This document shows, in pieces, positions 22,762 to 33,078 of a stretch of 64,000 nucleotides of DNA. The DNA comes from Phytophthora sp. 'mugwort' (lineage: Eukaryota; Oomycota; Peronosporomycetes; Peronosporales; Peronosporaceae): assembly GCA_033558025.1 (NCBI GenBank), contig JAUCEF010000013.1:5139001-5203000 (forward strand). The letters run 5' to 3'. Below the pieces are notes generated by a model. That model ran no database searches and was not told the DNA's origin. It worked only from the letters and a program-made list of their open reading frames with translations. The stretch's first letter is position 1; each line of letters starts with the position of its first letter. A program made the translations under genes and the position numbers.

Positions 22762-22908
22762 GTAAGACGAAAAGATAGTTTACTTCAAGGCTCTTGTTAT
22801 ACGGCGTTATCCGGAAAAACCTTCTTTTCATCCACAAAAAGGTACTATCGCTTACGGATAACAAAGCGTCGATCCCAAAAGAAAATATTTCGTTGGGCCC
22901 AAAACACC
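22762..22908. promoter_or_regulatory. Divergent promoter between the RMDN gene and the hAT-derived gene
   Basis: Only 147 bases separate the two start codons (22761 minus and 22909 plus), so both transcripts must start here or within the neighbouring 5' sequence. No standard TATA or Inr element is convincing. Confidence 0.55.
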
Positions 22909-25581
22909 ATGGGCGCCACGCGCAGCGTCGACAAGCCCAAGAAGCACAAGGACCGCGGCGTCAAGTTCAACGAGAAGCACACGCTGAAGTATGGCCTGTC
23001 AGTGTGCAGCCGCAACGCTAACACGAGTGTGGTGGAGTCCGTCATGTGCAAGTTCTGCGTGGCATTCGGCAAGGAGTCGGCGGCCGACGCGACCCGCAAG
23101 CGGCGCGCCACGGCCAACATTAAGTACTTCCGGCAGCCGTTCCGCGCCGACCACTACCTGTCGCATTTAGAGATCAACCACAAGCAGAAATGGTCCGAGT
23201 ACGAGCAGTCGTCAAGCCCCGACAAGGAAAAATTCTTTGCTGCGCACATTGAGGAGGCCACCATTAACTCGATAGCAATGGCGCAGCAGCAGCTTATTAA
23301 CGCGCAGACAATGGGTACCAATAGCTCAAGGGCTGCGACAGGGGCAACCATGCCAGCTATATCGCGGGTGGGTCCTGTGCGCCTCCCGGCCTCGGAGATT
23401 GAGAAGCGCGTCGTAGATGAGCTTGTAGGCAACATGTTCTTCAACGCGATCGACGAGGGCGGACTTTCAAAAGACCAGGCCCTGGATGTTTTCCGTCGCA
23501 AGGATGGCAGTGACAACTACGATATCGTCATCAAGAATCAGCGCCTGTACGATCTGGCTATTAAGTTCGTGGCGTGTGGTGCGTCGTTCCGACTGGCGTC
23601 GCGCATGGTGAGATGCACAAAAGAAGAGACTAAAATGGCCTATTATGGCGGCTGTTCAGAGCACAGGGTTGCAGGTTATGTGCGTGCTGTGATTGCCAGT
23701 AACTTGCAGAGGATTGCGCTTATGATGCGCTCCTCGTGGGCGTACACGATAGCCACCGACGCGGCCGTTCATCAAGGCACTTCCTATTTGGACATCCGAG
23801 TGCGATTGTGGCAGAATGGTGCGCTGCATGATTTCCATCTTCTAACTCTACCCACTTTCGATCAGCATCCCGCACCGTTAATTATGAAGCGCCTAGAAAA
23901 GTTTTTCGACATTATGGATTCACAATGGCGAAGTAAACTGCTTGGTACGACTACGAACGGCGGTGTCAATACAGGGCGCAACACTGGGATGACAGGTAGC
24001 CAGCAGGGGCTTTCGGCACGCCTCACGAGTGTTGTGAACAAGCCTGCCTTCTATCTTATCTGGTGTGGTGTGCACCAATTAGAGATGGTAGTTAAGAACT
24101 GTGTGACGGCATTTTGTGGGAAGGCATTTTACAATGAACTGGTGTCGGTCCTTGCTACTCTACGCCAGAATCAGCAGAGCTTCCATCAAGAAGACTCTTT
24201 GGCTCCGTTTGTAGGTGAAAATATCCCAGATGTTACGACTGCGTTCTCAACGACTCGCGGCTTCGCTGAGAAGTTAATGCTGGCGCTCAAGTGGCTAATG
24301 GAAAACCGCGTAGCTACCATGCAGCGCCTGCAAACCGCGCTCCCGACTTCTCTGCCGTCCGCGTCTTGGTGGGTTTGCGTAGCTGTTGGACATCGAGTAA
24401 TGGCTGAGATTACGTACTTCATGAAGAAACTGCTCGGCATGGAAAGCGGCTCAAACCTGGTGAGCGAGCAAGTGCAGGAGCTCTGCAAATTGGCGTTGAT
24501 AATGGCGGATGTTGTCGGTGCTCGACGAGACTTGTGGGAATCGCGAGATCCGGAGGACGCTTGCGCTGCAGGATCTTTCCAGCTGACTTTCCAGAATGCA
24601 CAGCAGTTCATTCAAAATGAAGGTGGTCCGTTGGCTATAGAAATGTTCGACACGCTTCGCGGAGTTGAACGGTTACACGTCGCCAAGTCTGTGGCTCAGT
24701 TCGCTGTGGATCTAACTGCGGGCGTTGCCACAATCGCCCAAGAGGGGCGTCACTACTGCGCTGAAGACGTTGGGGTGCATGTGATCCCGCCTATTGTAAT
24801 GCCCATCGAGATTTGTGAGATGGGGCAGGAAACCTTCCTAAAGGTTCTCTGCGAGCAGGAGCCGCGCTTGCGCGAGACTTTCTCTGACGAAGAAATTAGG
24901 ACAATTCAGAGCGAGTACGAGGAGTTCGTGCTGGCTGTGAGTCGTGAACCAATTCTCGGGGGCGTGCTGAAGAAACACGACCGTGGTACGGACGTGTCCT
25001 TCGCCTGGTCCTGTGTTAACGGCCGGTTCCGCATGTTGCAGGAGTTCGTGGGCGGCTTAACGTCTGTGGTTCCGGATATGTCTGCTAATACTCTGGCAGC
25101 GGATCTAACGTGGCTGAATTGGGAGAAGCCGGACTACCGCCAGACGATGGTCGACTTTGCGCTCGAAGGCATCTTACATGCCAAGCAGAAGATGAAGGTG
25201 GAGCTGGTGGATGTTCACTGCGTACAGTCTGTGGTTTCTTCCCCTGCAGACGGGAGCGTGGTTGGCAGCACGCCTGCGACCCCGGATGTCGATCTCGCGC
25301 CTTCTTCTGCGGCGCACTCGAGTGCTGCCACTGTGACGGCGGCAGCAGTAGCAGCGTCTCTGAGTGCCGGCCTGGTTAGCATGCCTCTTTCAAACACGAT
25401 GATGGCGGCGCCTTTGAATATGCAGAGCAGCATAATAGCACAGGATACCGCCAGCCCTTCTGGTGTGCCGATGGTAATCTCTAAGACAGGAGCCTCCGGG
25501 ACCAGCATCAGCGCCAGCAGTAGCAGCAGCAGTAGCAATAGCAGCGCCGCTCTTTCCGAGCATGGATATATGCTCGTGTAA
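22909..25581 (+). CDS. hAT-transposase-derived protein with BED-like zinc finger, intronless
   Basis: ATG 22909 opens an uninterrupted 890-residue frame. A BED-like finger is formed by C47 and C50 (MCKFC) with H86 and H91 (HLEINH). The central region keeps hAT-like features: WAYTIATDAAVHQGTSY, and WCGVHQLEMVVKNC, the C-x-x-H block of hAT transposases. The usual C-terminal dimerisation signature is absent; the last 130 residues are Ala/Ser/Thr-rich low complexity. The full open frame in a window of broken elements suggests a domesticated host gene, probably a DNA-binding regulator. It starts 147 bases from the RMDN gene and lacks introns. The open frame extends upstream to 22618, but only through non-ATG codons inside the RMDN first exon. 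Confidence 0.8.
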   Translation: MGATRSVDKPKKHKDRGVKFNEKHTLKYGLSVCSRNANTSVVESVMCKFCVAFGKESAADATRKRRATANIKYFRQPFRADHYLSHLEINHKQKWSEYEQSSSPDKEKFFAAHIEEATINSIAMAQQQLINAQTMGTNSSRAATGATMPAISRVGPVRLPASEIEKRVVDELVGNMFFNAIDEGGLSKDQALDVFRRKDGSDNYDIVIKNQRLYDLAIKFVACGASFRLASRMVRCTKEETKMAYYGGCSEHRVAGYVRAVIASNLQRIALMMRSSWAYTIATDAAVHQGTSYLDIRVRLWQNGALHDFHLLTLPTFDQHPAPLIMKRLEKFFDIMDSQWRSKLLGTTTNGGVNTGRNTGMTGSQQGLSARLTSVVNKPAFYLIWCGVHQLEMVVKNCVTAFCGKAFYNELVSVLATLRQNQQSFHQEDSLAPFVGENIPDVTTAFSTTRGFAEKLMLALKWLMENRVATMQRLQTALPTSLPSASWWVCVAVGHRVMAEITYFMKKLLGMESGSNLVSEQVQELCKLALIMADVVGARRDLWESRDPEDACAAGSFQLTFQNAQQFIQNEGGPLAIEMFDTLRGVERLHVAKSVAQFAVDLTAGVATIAQEGRHYCAEDVGVHVIPPIVMPIEICEMGQETFLKVLCEQEPRLRETFSDEEIRTIQSEYEEFVLAVSREPILGGVLKKHDRGTDVSFAWSCVNGRFRMLQEFVGGLTSVVPDMSANTLAADLTWLNWEKPDYRQTMVDFALEGILHAKQKMKVELVDVHCVQSVVSSPADGSVVGSTPATPDVDLAPSSAAHSSAATVTAAAVAASLSAGLVSMPLSNTMMAAPLNMQSSIIAQDTASPSGVPMVISKTGASGTSISASSSSSSSNSSAALSEHGYMLV

Positions 25582-25679
25582 CCCAAATTGCAATTGTGTA
25601 TAAATCGTCAAGCATTGGGCGCCTGTCATAAATGCATTAGCATCTGCAGCAGATATGACGTGGCATTAGTGTAGCATAC

Positions 25680-25712
25680 AATAAAATTGATAAAAAAAAA
25701 AAAAAAAAAAAA
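25680..25712 (+). other. AATAAA signal followed by a 21-base A tract
   Basis: AATAAA at 25680-25685 is followed by an A21 run at 25692-25712, about 110 bases after the stop of the hAT-derived gene. A genomic A tract at this position resembles the tail of a reverse-transcribed mRNA. Confidence 0.7.
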
Positions 25713-26009
25713 TACCGCTCTATATCTTACATAAAATACAGCGGTCTTTTATAAATTTCATTATACAAATACATACATTAGGCCTTTGTCAAGTGGGAAC
25801 CCATCTACCGACCACAAGCGGGATAGGTTTCATTGAGCGTTTCGCCGTCAGGGCCCACGCGTGAAGCCTCGTGTGCCAGGGCTTGTCCAAGTATTCTTGG
25901 GTCGTCCCTAGCCAACCACCAACACCAAAACTATAGTCCATCCATCTCTCTAGCCCCCCCCCACACACACTGTCGTTGGTTCGAAGCGACTGGCATTCAT
26001 CGATTCTCC
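25713..26009. other. No recognisable gene
   Basis: AT-rich then C-rich sequence with no motif on either strand. Confidence 0.5.
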
Positions 26010-26615
26010 ATGCAAAGCGACCTCACCCACCACCAATCTGCACAGCAAACCCCTCTAACGGCAGCGGAGTTCATGAGAACGTTCCTAGACGGTCAGCGCT
26101 TCCAGGCGCTCCTGTCCATACCGCTTGAGTCTGCGGCAGGAACAAACGATCAGCTCGAGAAGACCCCAACACGCGTCAGCACCTATCTCAGCAGGAAGGA
26201 CCGAAAGGCACGGCATTGGCATCGACGGCTGCCTCTTCACCGACCTCGCTGTTGGATGATGGTCCAACGCCAAGAGGGATCGACTTGTACACGCTCTATG
26301 GGCAAAACCAAGGGCCAATGCAAATTGGGCAAGGAGCCCAAACGAATGAAATGATGCAACAGTACGATAACAGAGTTGCTTCAGCTGCGCTTTTCGGACG
26401 GTGACGTAAAGCGCCGTATTGATTCGGCCGACACTAAGACCAAGAAAGCATGGGCCTGGCAATTCCTCGCTAGCGTCCTATCACAGTCGCTAGGACTGGC
26501 CAGATTCTCGAATGAGGGAAGGGAGGGAATACTATTTAAGTGGAAACATAGGCGTGATGACATAGATGGAGCCCTATCCCTGTGTGATTCCGATAGCGAT
26601 AATAGAAACGGATAG
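26010..26615 (+). pseudogene. Unrecognised degenerate ORF
   Basis: An ATG at 26010 opens MQSDLTHHQSAQQTPLTAAE in a frame that runs to 26354. A shifted frame at 26376-26615 reads FSDGDVKRRIDSADTKTKKA and ends in an acidic CDSDSDNRNG. The pieces may belong to one protein broken by indels, possibly a gag or transposase N-terminus. No family was recognised. Confidence 0.3.
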
Positions 26616-26650
26616 TCCTACTCTCGACACCGAATTAAGGTAAGAAACAG
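26596..26650 (+). repeat. Imperfect direct repeat, left copy
   Basis: GATAATAGAAACGG, then CTCTCGACACCGAATTAAGG. The partner at 27715-27780 has GATTATTAGAAACG, then CTCTCGATATAGAATTAAGG. The two copies flank the ubiquitin-like/TM ORF. Confidence 0.5.
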
Positions 26651-26663
26651 CGTTAATACGTCA

Positions 26664-27221
26664 CTACCATCCCATATCACTACTACTGCTATCACCATTG
26701 CTGGCATGACCACCATGAGCCCTCGTCCAGGTCGTGTAACCAGCATTTGCAGCACCAATGATAAGGGCGACAATCCATCCATTGTGCCTGGTTGCGAATT
26801 TGATGCCTTTTCCTTCCAACTCGGTCTCTGCATCATTCACAAGATCATGCATGAATAGTTTCTCTGTCCACCATCCATACGACGTCAACATATACATTGC
26901 ATCAATGCTGTTTTGGTTGCGTGTTCTCACCTTGTACTTCAATTTGAGTGGTTTGTTGGCCGTCCATGCAGTCGCATCAGCTGCCGTCACACGCTGATGC
27001 ATCGGCAAGTTGCTTTTTTCGAAGCCAAGAAACTCTCCTTTCTTGAACGCTGGCATTTGAAACGCCGCATTCGCCAATTCCATCAGAGTTGTCCCGACTG
27101 GAACTTCCACTAGCTGGGCGATGCCGTTATAGTCGCACACATACACTTGGACCGTACTCGCTGGGTCCACATTCTCTCGAGATGCACGTGGTATTGCATC
27201 TGTAGCGCCATATGTCAGCAT
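26664..27221 (-). CDS. Possible ubiquitin-like/transmembrane protein
   Basis: From ATG 27221 the product has 185 residues; an in-frame stop lies upstream, so this is the first ATG. Residues 24-95 look like a beta-grasp domain, with VQVYVCDYNGIAQLVEVPVG and a following helix LMELANAAFQMPAF. A single hydrophobic helix NGWIVALIIGAANAGYTTW lies near residue 150, followed by a Ser/Asp-rich tail. There is no N-terminal signal peptide. The N-terminal part recalls the ubiquitin-like headers of Crinkler proteins but has no LFLAK motif. Function unknown. It is flanked by a pair of imperfect direct repeats. Confidence 0.5.
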   Translation of the reverse strand: MLTYGATDAIPRASRENVDPASTVQVYVCDYNGIAQLVEVPVGTTLMELANAAFQMPAFKKGEFLGFEKSNLPMHQRVTAADATAWTANKPLKLKYKVRTRNQNSIDAMYMLTSYGWWTEKLFMHDLVNDAETELEGKGIKFATRHNGWIVALIIGAANAGYTTWTRAHGGHASNGDSSSSDMGW

Positions 27222-27289
27222 GTCTTCGTCGTTTCCTGTTTCCACTTCGGAAGCAACCGGAAAGTTCGACAATGAATCTGACAATTCAT

Positions 27290-27946
27290 TCTCTCAATTC
27301 ATGACGCACCTCAAGAATACGATACCCCCCTCAAATCGATGCATTGACATCCTTCTTACCACAATCAACTCAAACAGCGTTTTCGATACTGAGAGACGTC
27401 ACTTTGCACTGGCCCTCTGAATCTTAGTATGACAACACCCGAAGAAACCACCCCATTAATGACCAAATTGATAAAAACCACCTAAGAGTACGAACCAACC
27501 ACTTCTGAGCCTAACCGAGCAGAACCAGTATATACCAACAAAACAAATAAACCGGTATTCACAAAAAAGATCAAGAGATACTGTGTCTGAGTGCTTTGAG
27601 AGTGGTTTTCGAAACTATTCCTCAAGCGCCGGATACCTCCTTGTGCTCAAAGCTGGTTGCCCCATCCTCGTACTCTAACCTAATCGACTCGCTGCGTCGT
27701 TGAAACCCATATTTGATTATTAGAAACGCTTATAAACGTTTATACCTCCTCTCGATATAGAATTAAGGTAAGAGTTAACGGAAATTTAAAGCACGTAATG
27801 TTCTAGAAGTTACTACGTGTGTACACTCTGACTGGAACGGCGGATTCATTTCGAACTAGACGAGACCCATGTTTTTAGTGCTTCCAATGTATCTTAGGAC
27901 GTTTTTCACTGCAATCCAGTGAGATTTCGCAGGGCTGGACGCATGT
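27290..27946. other. No recognisable gene; right copy of the imperfect repeat
   Basis: The only structure seen is the right copy of the short direct repeat at 27715-27780, ending GAATTAAGGTAAGAG. Confidence 0.5.
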
Positions 27947-28056
27947 GCAGCAACTTGATTTACAGCAAAAACGATATCAAGTCGAGTACCTGATACCACT
28001 TTCGCTGTAAATCAAGTTGCTGCTTCACTCCTCTACCAGTGCCAGGTAGAGGAGTG
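27947..28056. repeat. Two adjacent perfect hairpins
   Basis: Bases 27947-27966 are the exact reverse complement of 28004-28023 (20-bp arms, 37-base loop). Bases 28026-28037 are the exact reverse complement of 28045-28056 (12-bp arms, 7-base loop). The pair lies beside the truncated end of the copia relic. Confidence 0.85.
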
Positions 28057-28199
28057 CCCCAGCGGCTTATCTGTAGGGATATTTTTGATCTTCCTCTTCG
28101 TCTTCGGCTCGTTTATATAAATTTGTGCCTTGATCGAGAGGTGTCTTTCCGGGTCGACAATCTTCCATATCAAACGTTGCAAAATCTCAGATGAAAATT

Positions 28200-29017
28200 A
28201 TGTTTGGTCAAGTGTCGTGACTCCACGATTTATGTCCATGTTAATTAGTATCCCCAAAACCAACGCACATTTCCGAGATCTTTAATTTGGTACCTGGAAT
28301 AAAGTGTCTGCATCACTTTTAGAAGTTCAGATTCGTCGTGATAACCGATGAGAATATCATGATCAAAATGAATTGTCAACTGAATGAGTGTAAACACATG
28401 AATCCTCTCTCGTAGGCACAAAATTATACGTTATGAGAGTATTGTTAAGCTCCGCATTCCAGCTTGTTTAAGTCCAGACAGGGCTTTCTTTAGTTTCCAT
28501 ACATTTGATTTACTCATTTCTTCAAATCCGCGGGGTTGCCGGACATAATCGTCTAGGACAATCCTGCCCTGATATACGCTATAGGAACATCGCCTAGGTG
28601 TACGCGCATCCCTTTTTGGGTAGCCAACGCAAGAAGTACACGAATTGAATTAAGTATGGCCACTGGAGCATAAATTTCGAATAATCTTTCAGAATTCCTG
28701 GGTAAACACTGAGCACATACGCGAGCCTTCAAACGCTCATCTTCCCCGCATTCGTCCAACTTAACTCGAAAAACAGTCGTGGATTCGATTATATGGGCTC
28801 CTGTCGGTGGCTCAACGAGATCAAATGTATCGTTTGCATCTAGACCTCCAATTTCGTCTTGGATGGCCTTTTTCCAAAGGGGCCACTCCTTGGATTTTTG
28901 TGCTTCCTTCAAGTTTAGGGGTTCCAGAATAACTTCCCATAACGTGACATTCGCAGCACTGAGTACTAAGCCAAACGACCGATTTGTGACCCGTTCTGAT
29001 CGTCGGAGATGGGGCAA
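28200..29017 (-). pseudogene. Copia reverse transcriptase, truncated
   Basis: The minus-strand frame 28553-29017 reads EPLNLKEAQKSKEWPLWKKA then LVEPPTGAHIIESTTVFRVK and IYAPVAILNSIRVLLALATQ, the standard copia RT N-terminus. After frameshifts, GLKQAG appears near 28480 and YQIKDLGNVRW at 28255-28320. The Y-x-D-D box itself is not readable. Confidence 0.8.
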
Positions 29018-29299
29018 AATAAAACATTAATCTCATTCACTTGATCCAGAGTCAAAGGAGGTCCAACAGATTCGTCCATAGTATTTACTTGGGTTCGTGA
29101 TCCGTGTCTAGGATTGTCATCTCACTATCTTCGTCATCATCTCGATGATTTGCACCAGCATCGGAAATTATAGGTAGCGGTTCCTATTTGTCGCTCACGT
29201 CAGGTCCAGATGATTTGCAGTCACGTCGTTTCCAGATGAACCACTCACTTTTGATTCAGACTTCGGTTGCTCTAGAAAAATAACGCTTCGACTGTGCAC

Positions 29300-30216
29300 C
29301 ACTTTATTACTCTCCCGGTGACGTAAACAAATTATCATTTTCTTTGAGAATCACTTTCGATGAAAATACCTGACCTGCCTTTAGGTCGGAACTTGTAAAT
29401 TGTCGACCTTTCTCTGGAGGTATGAGTACGACACGCCGTTGCCCACAAGTTTTGACAGGTTTTAAGTCAGGTTTTCGTCCCCAAATGTTTTCGAAAGGCG
29501 TTTTGTTAGGATCGGAGCGAGAAAGGACACGATTTCTTGCGTACACTGCACTTATAACAGCGTATTCCCATATATAGTGCGAGAGTTTGGCGCAGTATGA
29601 GAGTACGAGTAACGTCTGCGATGGTTCGATGTGTTAGCGCTATGACACCATTTTTATAATGGACGTCGGGCTCAGACATTTCCATTGTAGTACCTTCGTC
29701 ATCGCACACTTTCGGAACTCCCCAATCACCGGTTAACAATGTTCATATAATTTCGGAAACAAGTTGCCGCTTCATTCTTGTGCTTCAAAAAATAAACGGT
29801 TCTGTATCCTATCCACTTTAGGGAATACTAACACCGGTTGCCATGATAACTTTGCCTGAAGGACCAGCGAGGTCGCCATGGCAAACTTCGTCTTGTATTC
29901 CGGAAGGCCTTGAGGCCTGGCGTGGTGCAGGAGCTCGACCAATCTTCTTTTGTCCGCACAATTCACATGGTTTGGATGGTGTAAGTGGACCCGCGTTTTT
30001 GAGCCCCTCGGTAGCATTAGATTTGGAGAGTTTGACTATCGAGCGGTGGTTTGCATGGCCGATTCGTTGATGCCAGTCCTCAATTGAATTTGGCCGTAAC
30101 GCACAGGCTGCCATATCGACCGGAATATTTAATGTGTATACTCCTCGCCGCACCGAACCACGTAATATTGGTTTATCATAAATCAAATACTCCTTATCGG
30201 TAAATTCAATATTCAT
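29300..30216 (-). pseudogene. Copia integrase fragments
   Basis: The frame 29818-30216 carries the pre-integrase motif WHQRIGHANHRSIVKL, followed by CELCGQKKIGRAP (zinc finger HHCC) and the start of the core, DEVCHGDLAGP. The later frame 29307-29546 reads RSDPNKTPFENIWGRKPDLK, the copia integrase C-terminal block. The second catalytic Asp region could not be read. Confidence 0.8.
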
Positions 30217-30299
30217 TCCGTCATCAATTAATTATTTCACTGAAAAGAGAGTTCGCTTAAACCCAGGAGCATATACAACATTGTCTAACACTGCGTCAC

Positions 30300-31480
30300 T
30301 AAGTTCGTCCTAATCATTTTTCCCTTTTCGTTACCACACCACAGCACACCATCTGCAATCTCGAGAGCATGCGTCTCGCAATTGTGAACATCAAATAATT
30401 TTTCACGATTACCAGTCACGTGATAATTCGAATCAGAGTCAATTATCGGGGCAGCTTCTGGAATACCAGGGTTAAAACCTTGACCCTTGGACTCCGTGGG
30501 TTCCCACGATCTTCACTTGAATGAGCATGGTTCACTATCTTTATTTTCTGATTTGTCATCTCGTTTAATTTTCCCATCACATGATTTCCGACAGGATCAG
30601 CAAGATAAGCTACTCCACTTGACTGACGTGCCACATATCTGCCGTGACATCCGGTAAAAATATGTCCCAATTCTCCACAAGTACCGCAGCGCATTTTCGA
30701 GTAATCACGTCTCTTAAAGTTACCTTCCCTTTTAAATTTGGTCTCAGCTCATTTCGGTTTCCTGTATTTGTCTCGAGAGTATTTGGTAGTTGATTCGCAG
30801 ACACCGACTGTCGAGGCGGGAATGACAGGACACCTTGGTGGTCTGCGACTGTGCATAGCCTGGAGATGGCTCGGTCAAACTCATGAGATGGGTCTTGAAT
30901 CTTCCCGAATTACCATGCGTAAGCTGTCTGTGTGATTGCGCCATGCATTAGAAATAAATGAGCTGAGTGCTAAATTATTAGACACCAATGTTTCAAAACC
31001 GTCAAGAGAAGTCGCTGCCGCCATTGTCCGGAGGCGCAGTGAATACTCCCGGTACGTTTCATTGCTTTTCTTTCTTTCGTTAGCCACCAGGTGCCCAATT
31101 TGTGCCTTCGACAACTTGCTGCCAAATTCTCTTTTGAGTTCGCGCCAATGCTCGAAGAAGAACGCGTGTGCAAATTAATTATATTAGAAATATACCATTG
31201 GCTCGCTGCTCCTTCCAAATGCTGAAAAAGCAACGCATTTTTCATATGTCCAGGGAGTCGAAGTTGTGGAGATCTTCCTGCATTTCAAGCAATGTTCAAA
31301 GCGTGTAAACCACGTTGCCACTCCAGAGTCAATTGCTCCATGTTCGACTGATTCATCGAAAACGTCAATCTTAAAGGTCTTAATTAGTCTTCAAAATGTT
31401 TTCGATCAGCGCGGCGCTCCCCAAGCTCCGACTCAGTGCGACGCTCCGTTGACGAAGACTGGCGTCGCATCTTTCCTAAG
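30300..31480 (-). pseudogene. Copia gag, zinc knuckle and protease fragments
   Basis: The frame 30443-30694 opens with MRCGTCGELGHIFTGCHGRY, a complete CCHC knuckle. Just downstream, about 30380-30470, lies IIDSDSNYHVTGN, the protease site with D-S-D in place of D-S-G. Upstream, 30881-31114 reads NETYREYSLRLRTMAAATSL, a gag capsid segment, with more gag in other frames up to about 31480. Several stops break the chain. Confidence 0.7.
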
Positions 31481-31568
31481 TAAACCTGTTGAAAAAACTA
31501 TGTACTGGCTAGTCAAACAGGGATGAAATTCAGAAAACTATTCATTTAGTTATGCATACTAAAGATAA

Positions 31569-32347
31569 CTAGTCAATATAAATATTAAATCTGAATGTGT
31601 CCATCAATCCATCGATGTCCGAGCTGACTACTTCAACAGAAGAGGCCCCTGAACGCCGTGTCGCGCTCGGATTGGGAGCTTGACTCTGCTGCTCGCAACC
31701 GGTGGATTGGCGCTTCAGCGAGGCCACTTCATCTCGCAGATCCTGCATATCCTGGGCGAGGAAAGAAGCAGCCTTGGGCAGATTGGCTGGCGCGGTACTG
31801 CCACGGTCGGATAGACCACGCTCCAGACCAATGGCGTATTCCTGTAGGCGTGTGTACGCCTCCGCGCCGGTCTCCTCCAGCAAGGCGTAGCGCACCTGCA
31901 GATCGCCGAAACCCTGGACCTCCACGCGGAGGTTGTCAGTTTTTTGGCGCGCTTCAGCCTCAAGCTGCGTAACTTGGCGGAGTCGCGCTTGAATGACGTT
32001 GTAGCGGGGCTGGACGAAGTCAACAAACGTTCGCGCGGTCTTCCAGTTTGGCTTGGCCAGCGCGTGGAGTTCTTCGTTGTGACGATGCGCGGCGACCAGA
32101 TCCCGCATAGCTTACTGGTGCTGGCCAGCAGGTCGTCGTAGGCACCAATGAAGGTGTGGATCAACGTGGCCGCAGCTCGAAGTGGATCCAGGTCCAGCGC
32201 CACCGGTGTTGCAGTCGCCAAAGTATCGGACGGCGCGTGTTCACAGTGCGCGCATGGAGGAGGAGCGTCCGCAGAAAGGCCTTGCCCGGCTAATACGGCA
32301 GCGCGAGGCGTGGAGTCAGCACCTGGGGCGCTGTTGGCGGACGACAT
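31569..32347 (-). pseudogene. Coiled-coil gag-like protein, frameshifted
   Basis: The ATG at 32347 opens MSSANSAPGADSTPRAAVLA and the frame continues to about 32105 (DPLRAAATLIHTFIGAYDDL). The remainder is in another frame to 31569 (ARTFVDFVQPRYNVIQARLR, then LEAEARQKTD and a long helical stretch), so a one-base indel lies near 32105. Heptad-like Leu/Ala/Glu spacing predicts a coiled coil. Oomycete gypsy elements often begin with such proteins, so I call it a gag-like gene, but no knuckle or pol follows on this strand before the copia relic. Confidence 0.5.
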
Positions 32348-33078
32348 GGTGGAGATGATCGACTTAGGCTGACGTCGATGGACGAATTGTGGGCCACGTG
32401 ACACGGTGTGTTACCGTTGCGCGGTGGTCACAACGTGTCAGGGGCAATTGTGGTATTGCAGATCCGGATAAGATGGTGATTGACCGGCAGCTAGGGGGAT
32501 CCAAGTCGCCAGGTGCAGCCATGACATCGTCAAGGTGATGGATCCGGACCATGCGACACGCCTGGTCTATATATGGTACGGATTCGATCAGTATAGTGCA
32601 CACCTGGTAGAAGATCCGTAGCTAGATCGAGGAAGAGTGGATGTGGGATGGTATCCAAAGGTAGATAGTCTAAAGTATAAAACAGAACTGAATTTGCACC
32701 GGAAGACAGTCTTGACTATTGTATAGGGGATTTCTATTGGCTCCATACATAAACCAAGTCAAACTTTGGCGATCTTCCTGCATACGTGGCAGCTCCGGGA
32801 TAGCTTCGCCAGGTCGTGCTCGCCTTTTGGCTTCTCACCCCCCCCCCTCAAGATCCCGCTATTGGAGGCAGCAAGTATTGTAAAGGAACAAGGACAACTC
32901 CGACAAGGAGCAAGGACACCCTCAAGAAGGAACAACTCCGGATCCCGTATTTCTATTACGGGTCCACAAGGTCTATGCAAGAGCTCAAGACCAAACCAAC
33001 ACCGGAATACCCGCGCAGATCCACCCCCTCCCAAGTCCCCACATGGACGTCCAAGTCCCACCAAGTGCGCATCTCGTG
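32348..33078. other. No recognisable gene
   Basis: May contain the 5' leader or LTR of the gag-like gene. A C9 run lies near 32840 and short direct repeats of the CAAGGA type near 32885-32935. Confidence 0.4.

Larger units (their letters stand above)
28200..31480 (-). mobile_element. Second Ty1/copia relic
   Basis: On the minus strand the order is gag, zinc knuckle, protease, integrase, RT, as in copia. The RT is cut before its catalytic box and RNase H is missing, so the 3' half is deleted. No LTR was identified. It is more decayed than the copia at 4.7-12 kb and its protein sequence is clearly different, so it belongs to another lineage. Confidence 0.8.

Noticed and set aside
22618..22908. 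Upstream extension of the hAT-derived frame (97 codons)
   Set aside because: It opens with a non-ATG codon and overlaps the first coding exon of the RMDN gene on the other strand; ATG 22909 starts directly before the conserved part.
32885..32935. Short CAAGGA repeats as a regulatory array
   Set aside because: Irregular spacing and low complexity only; no support for a function.
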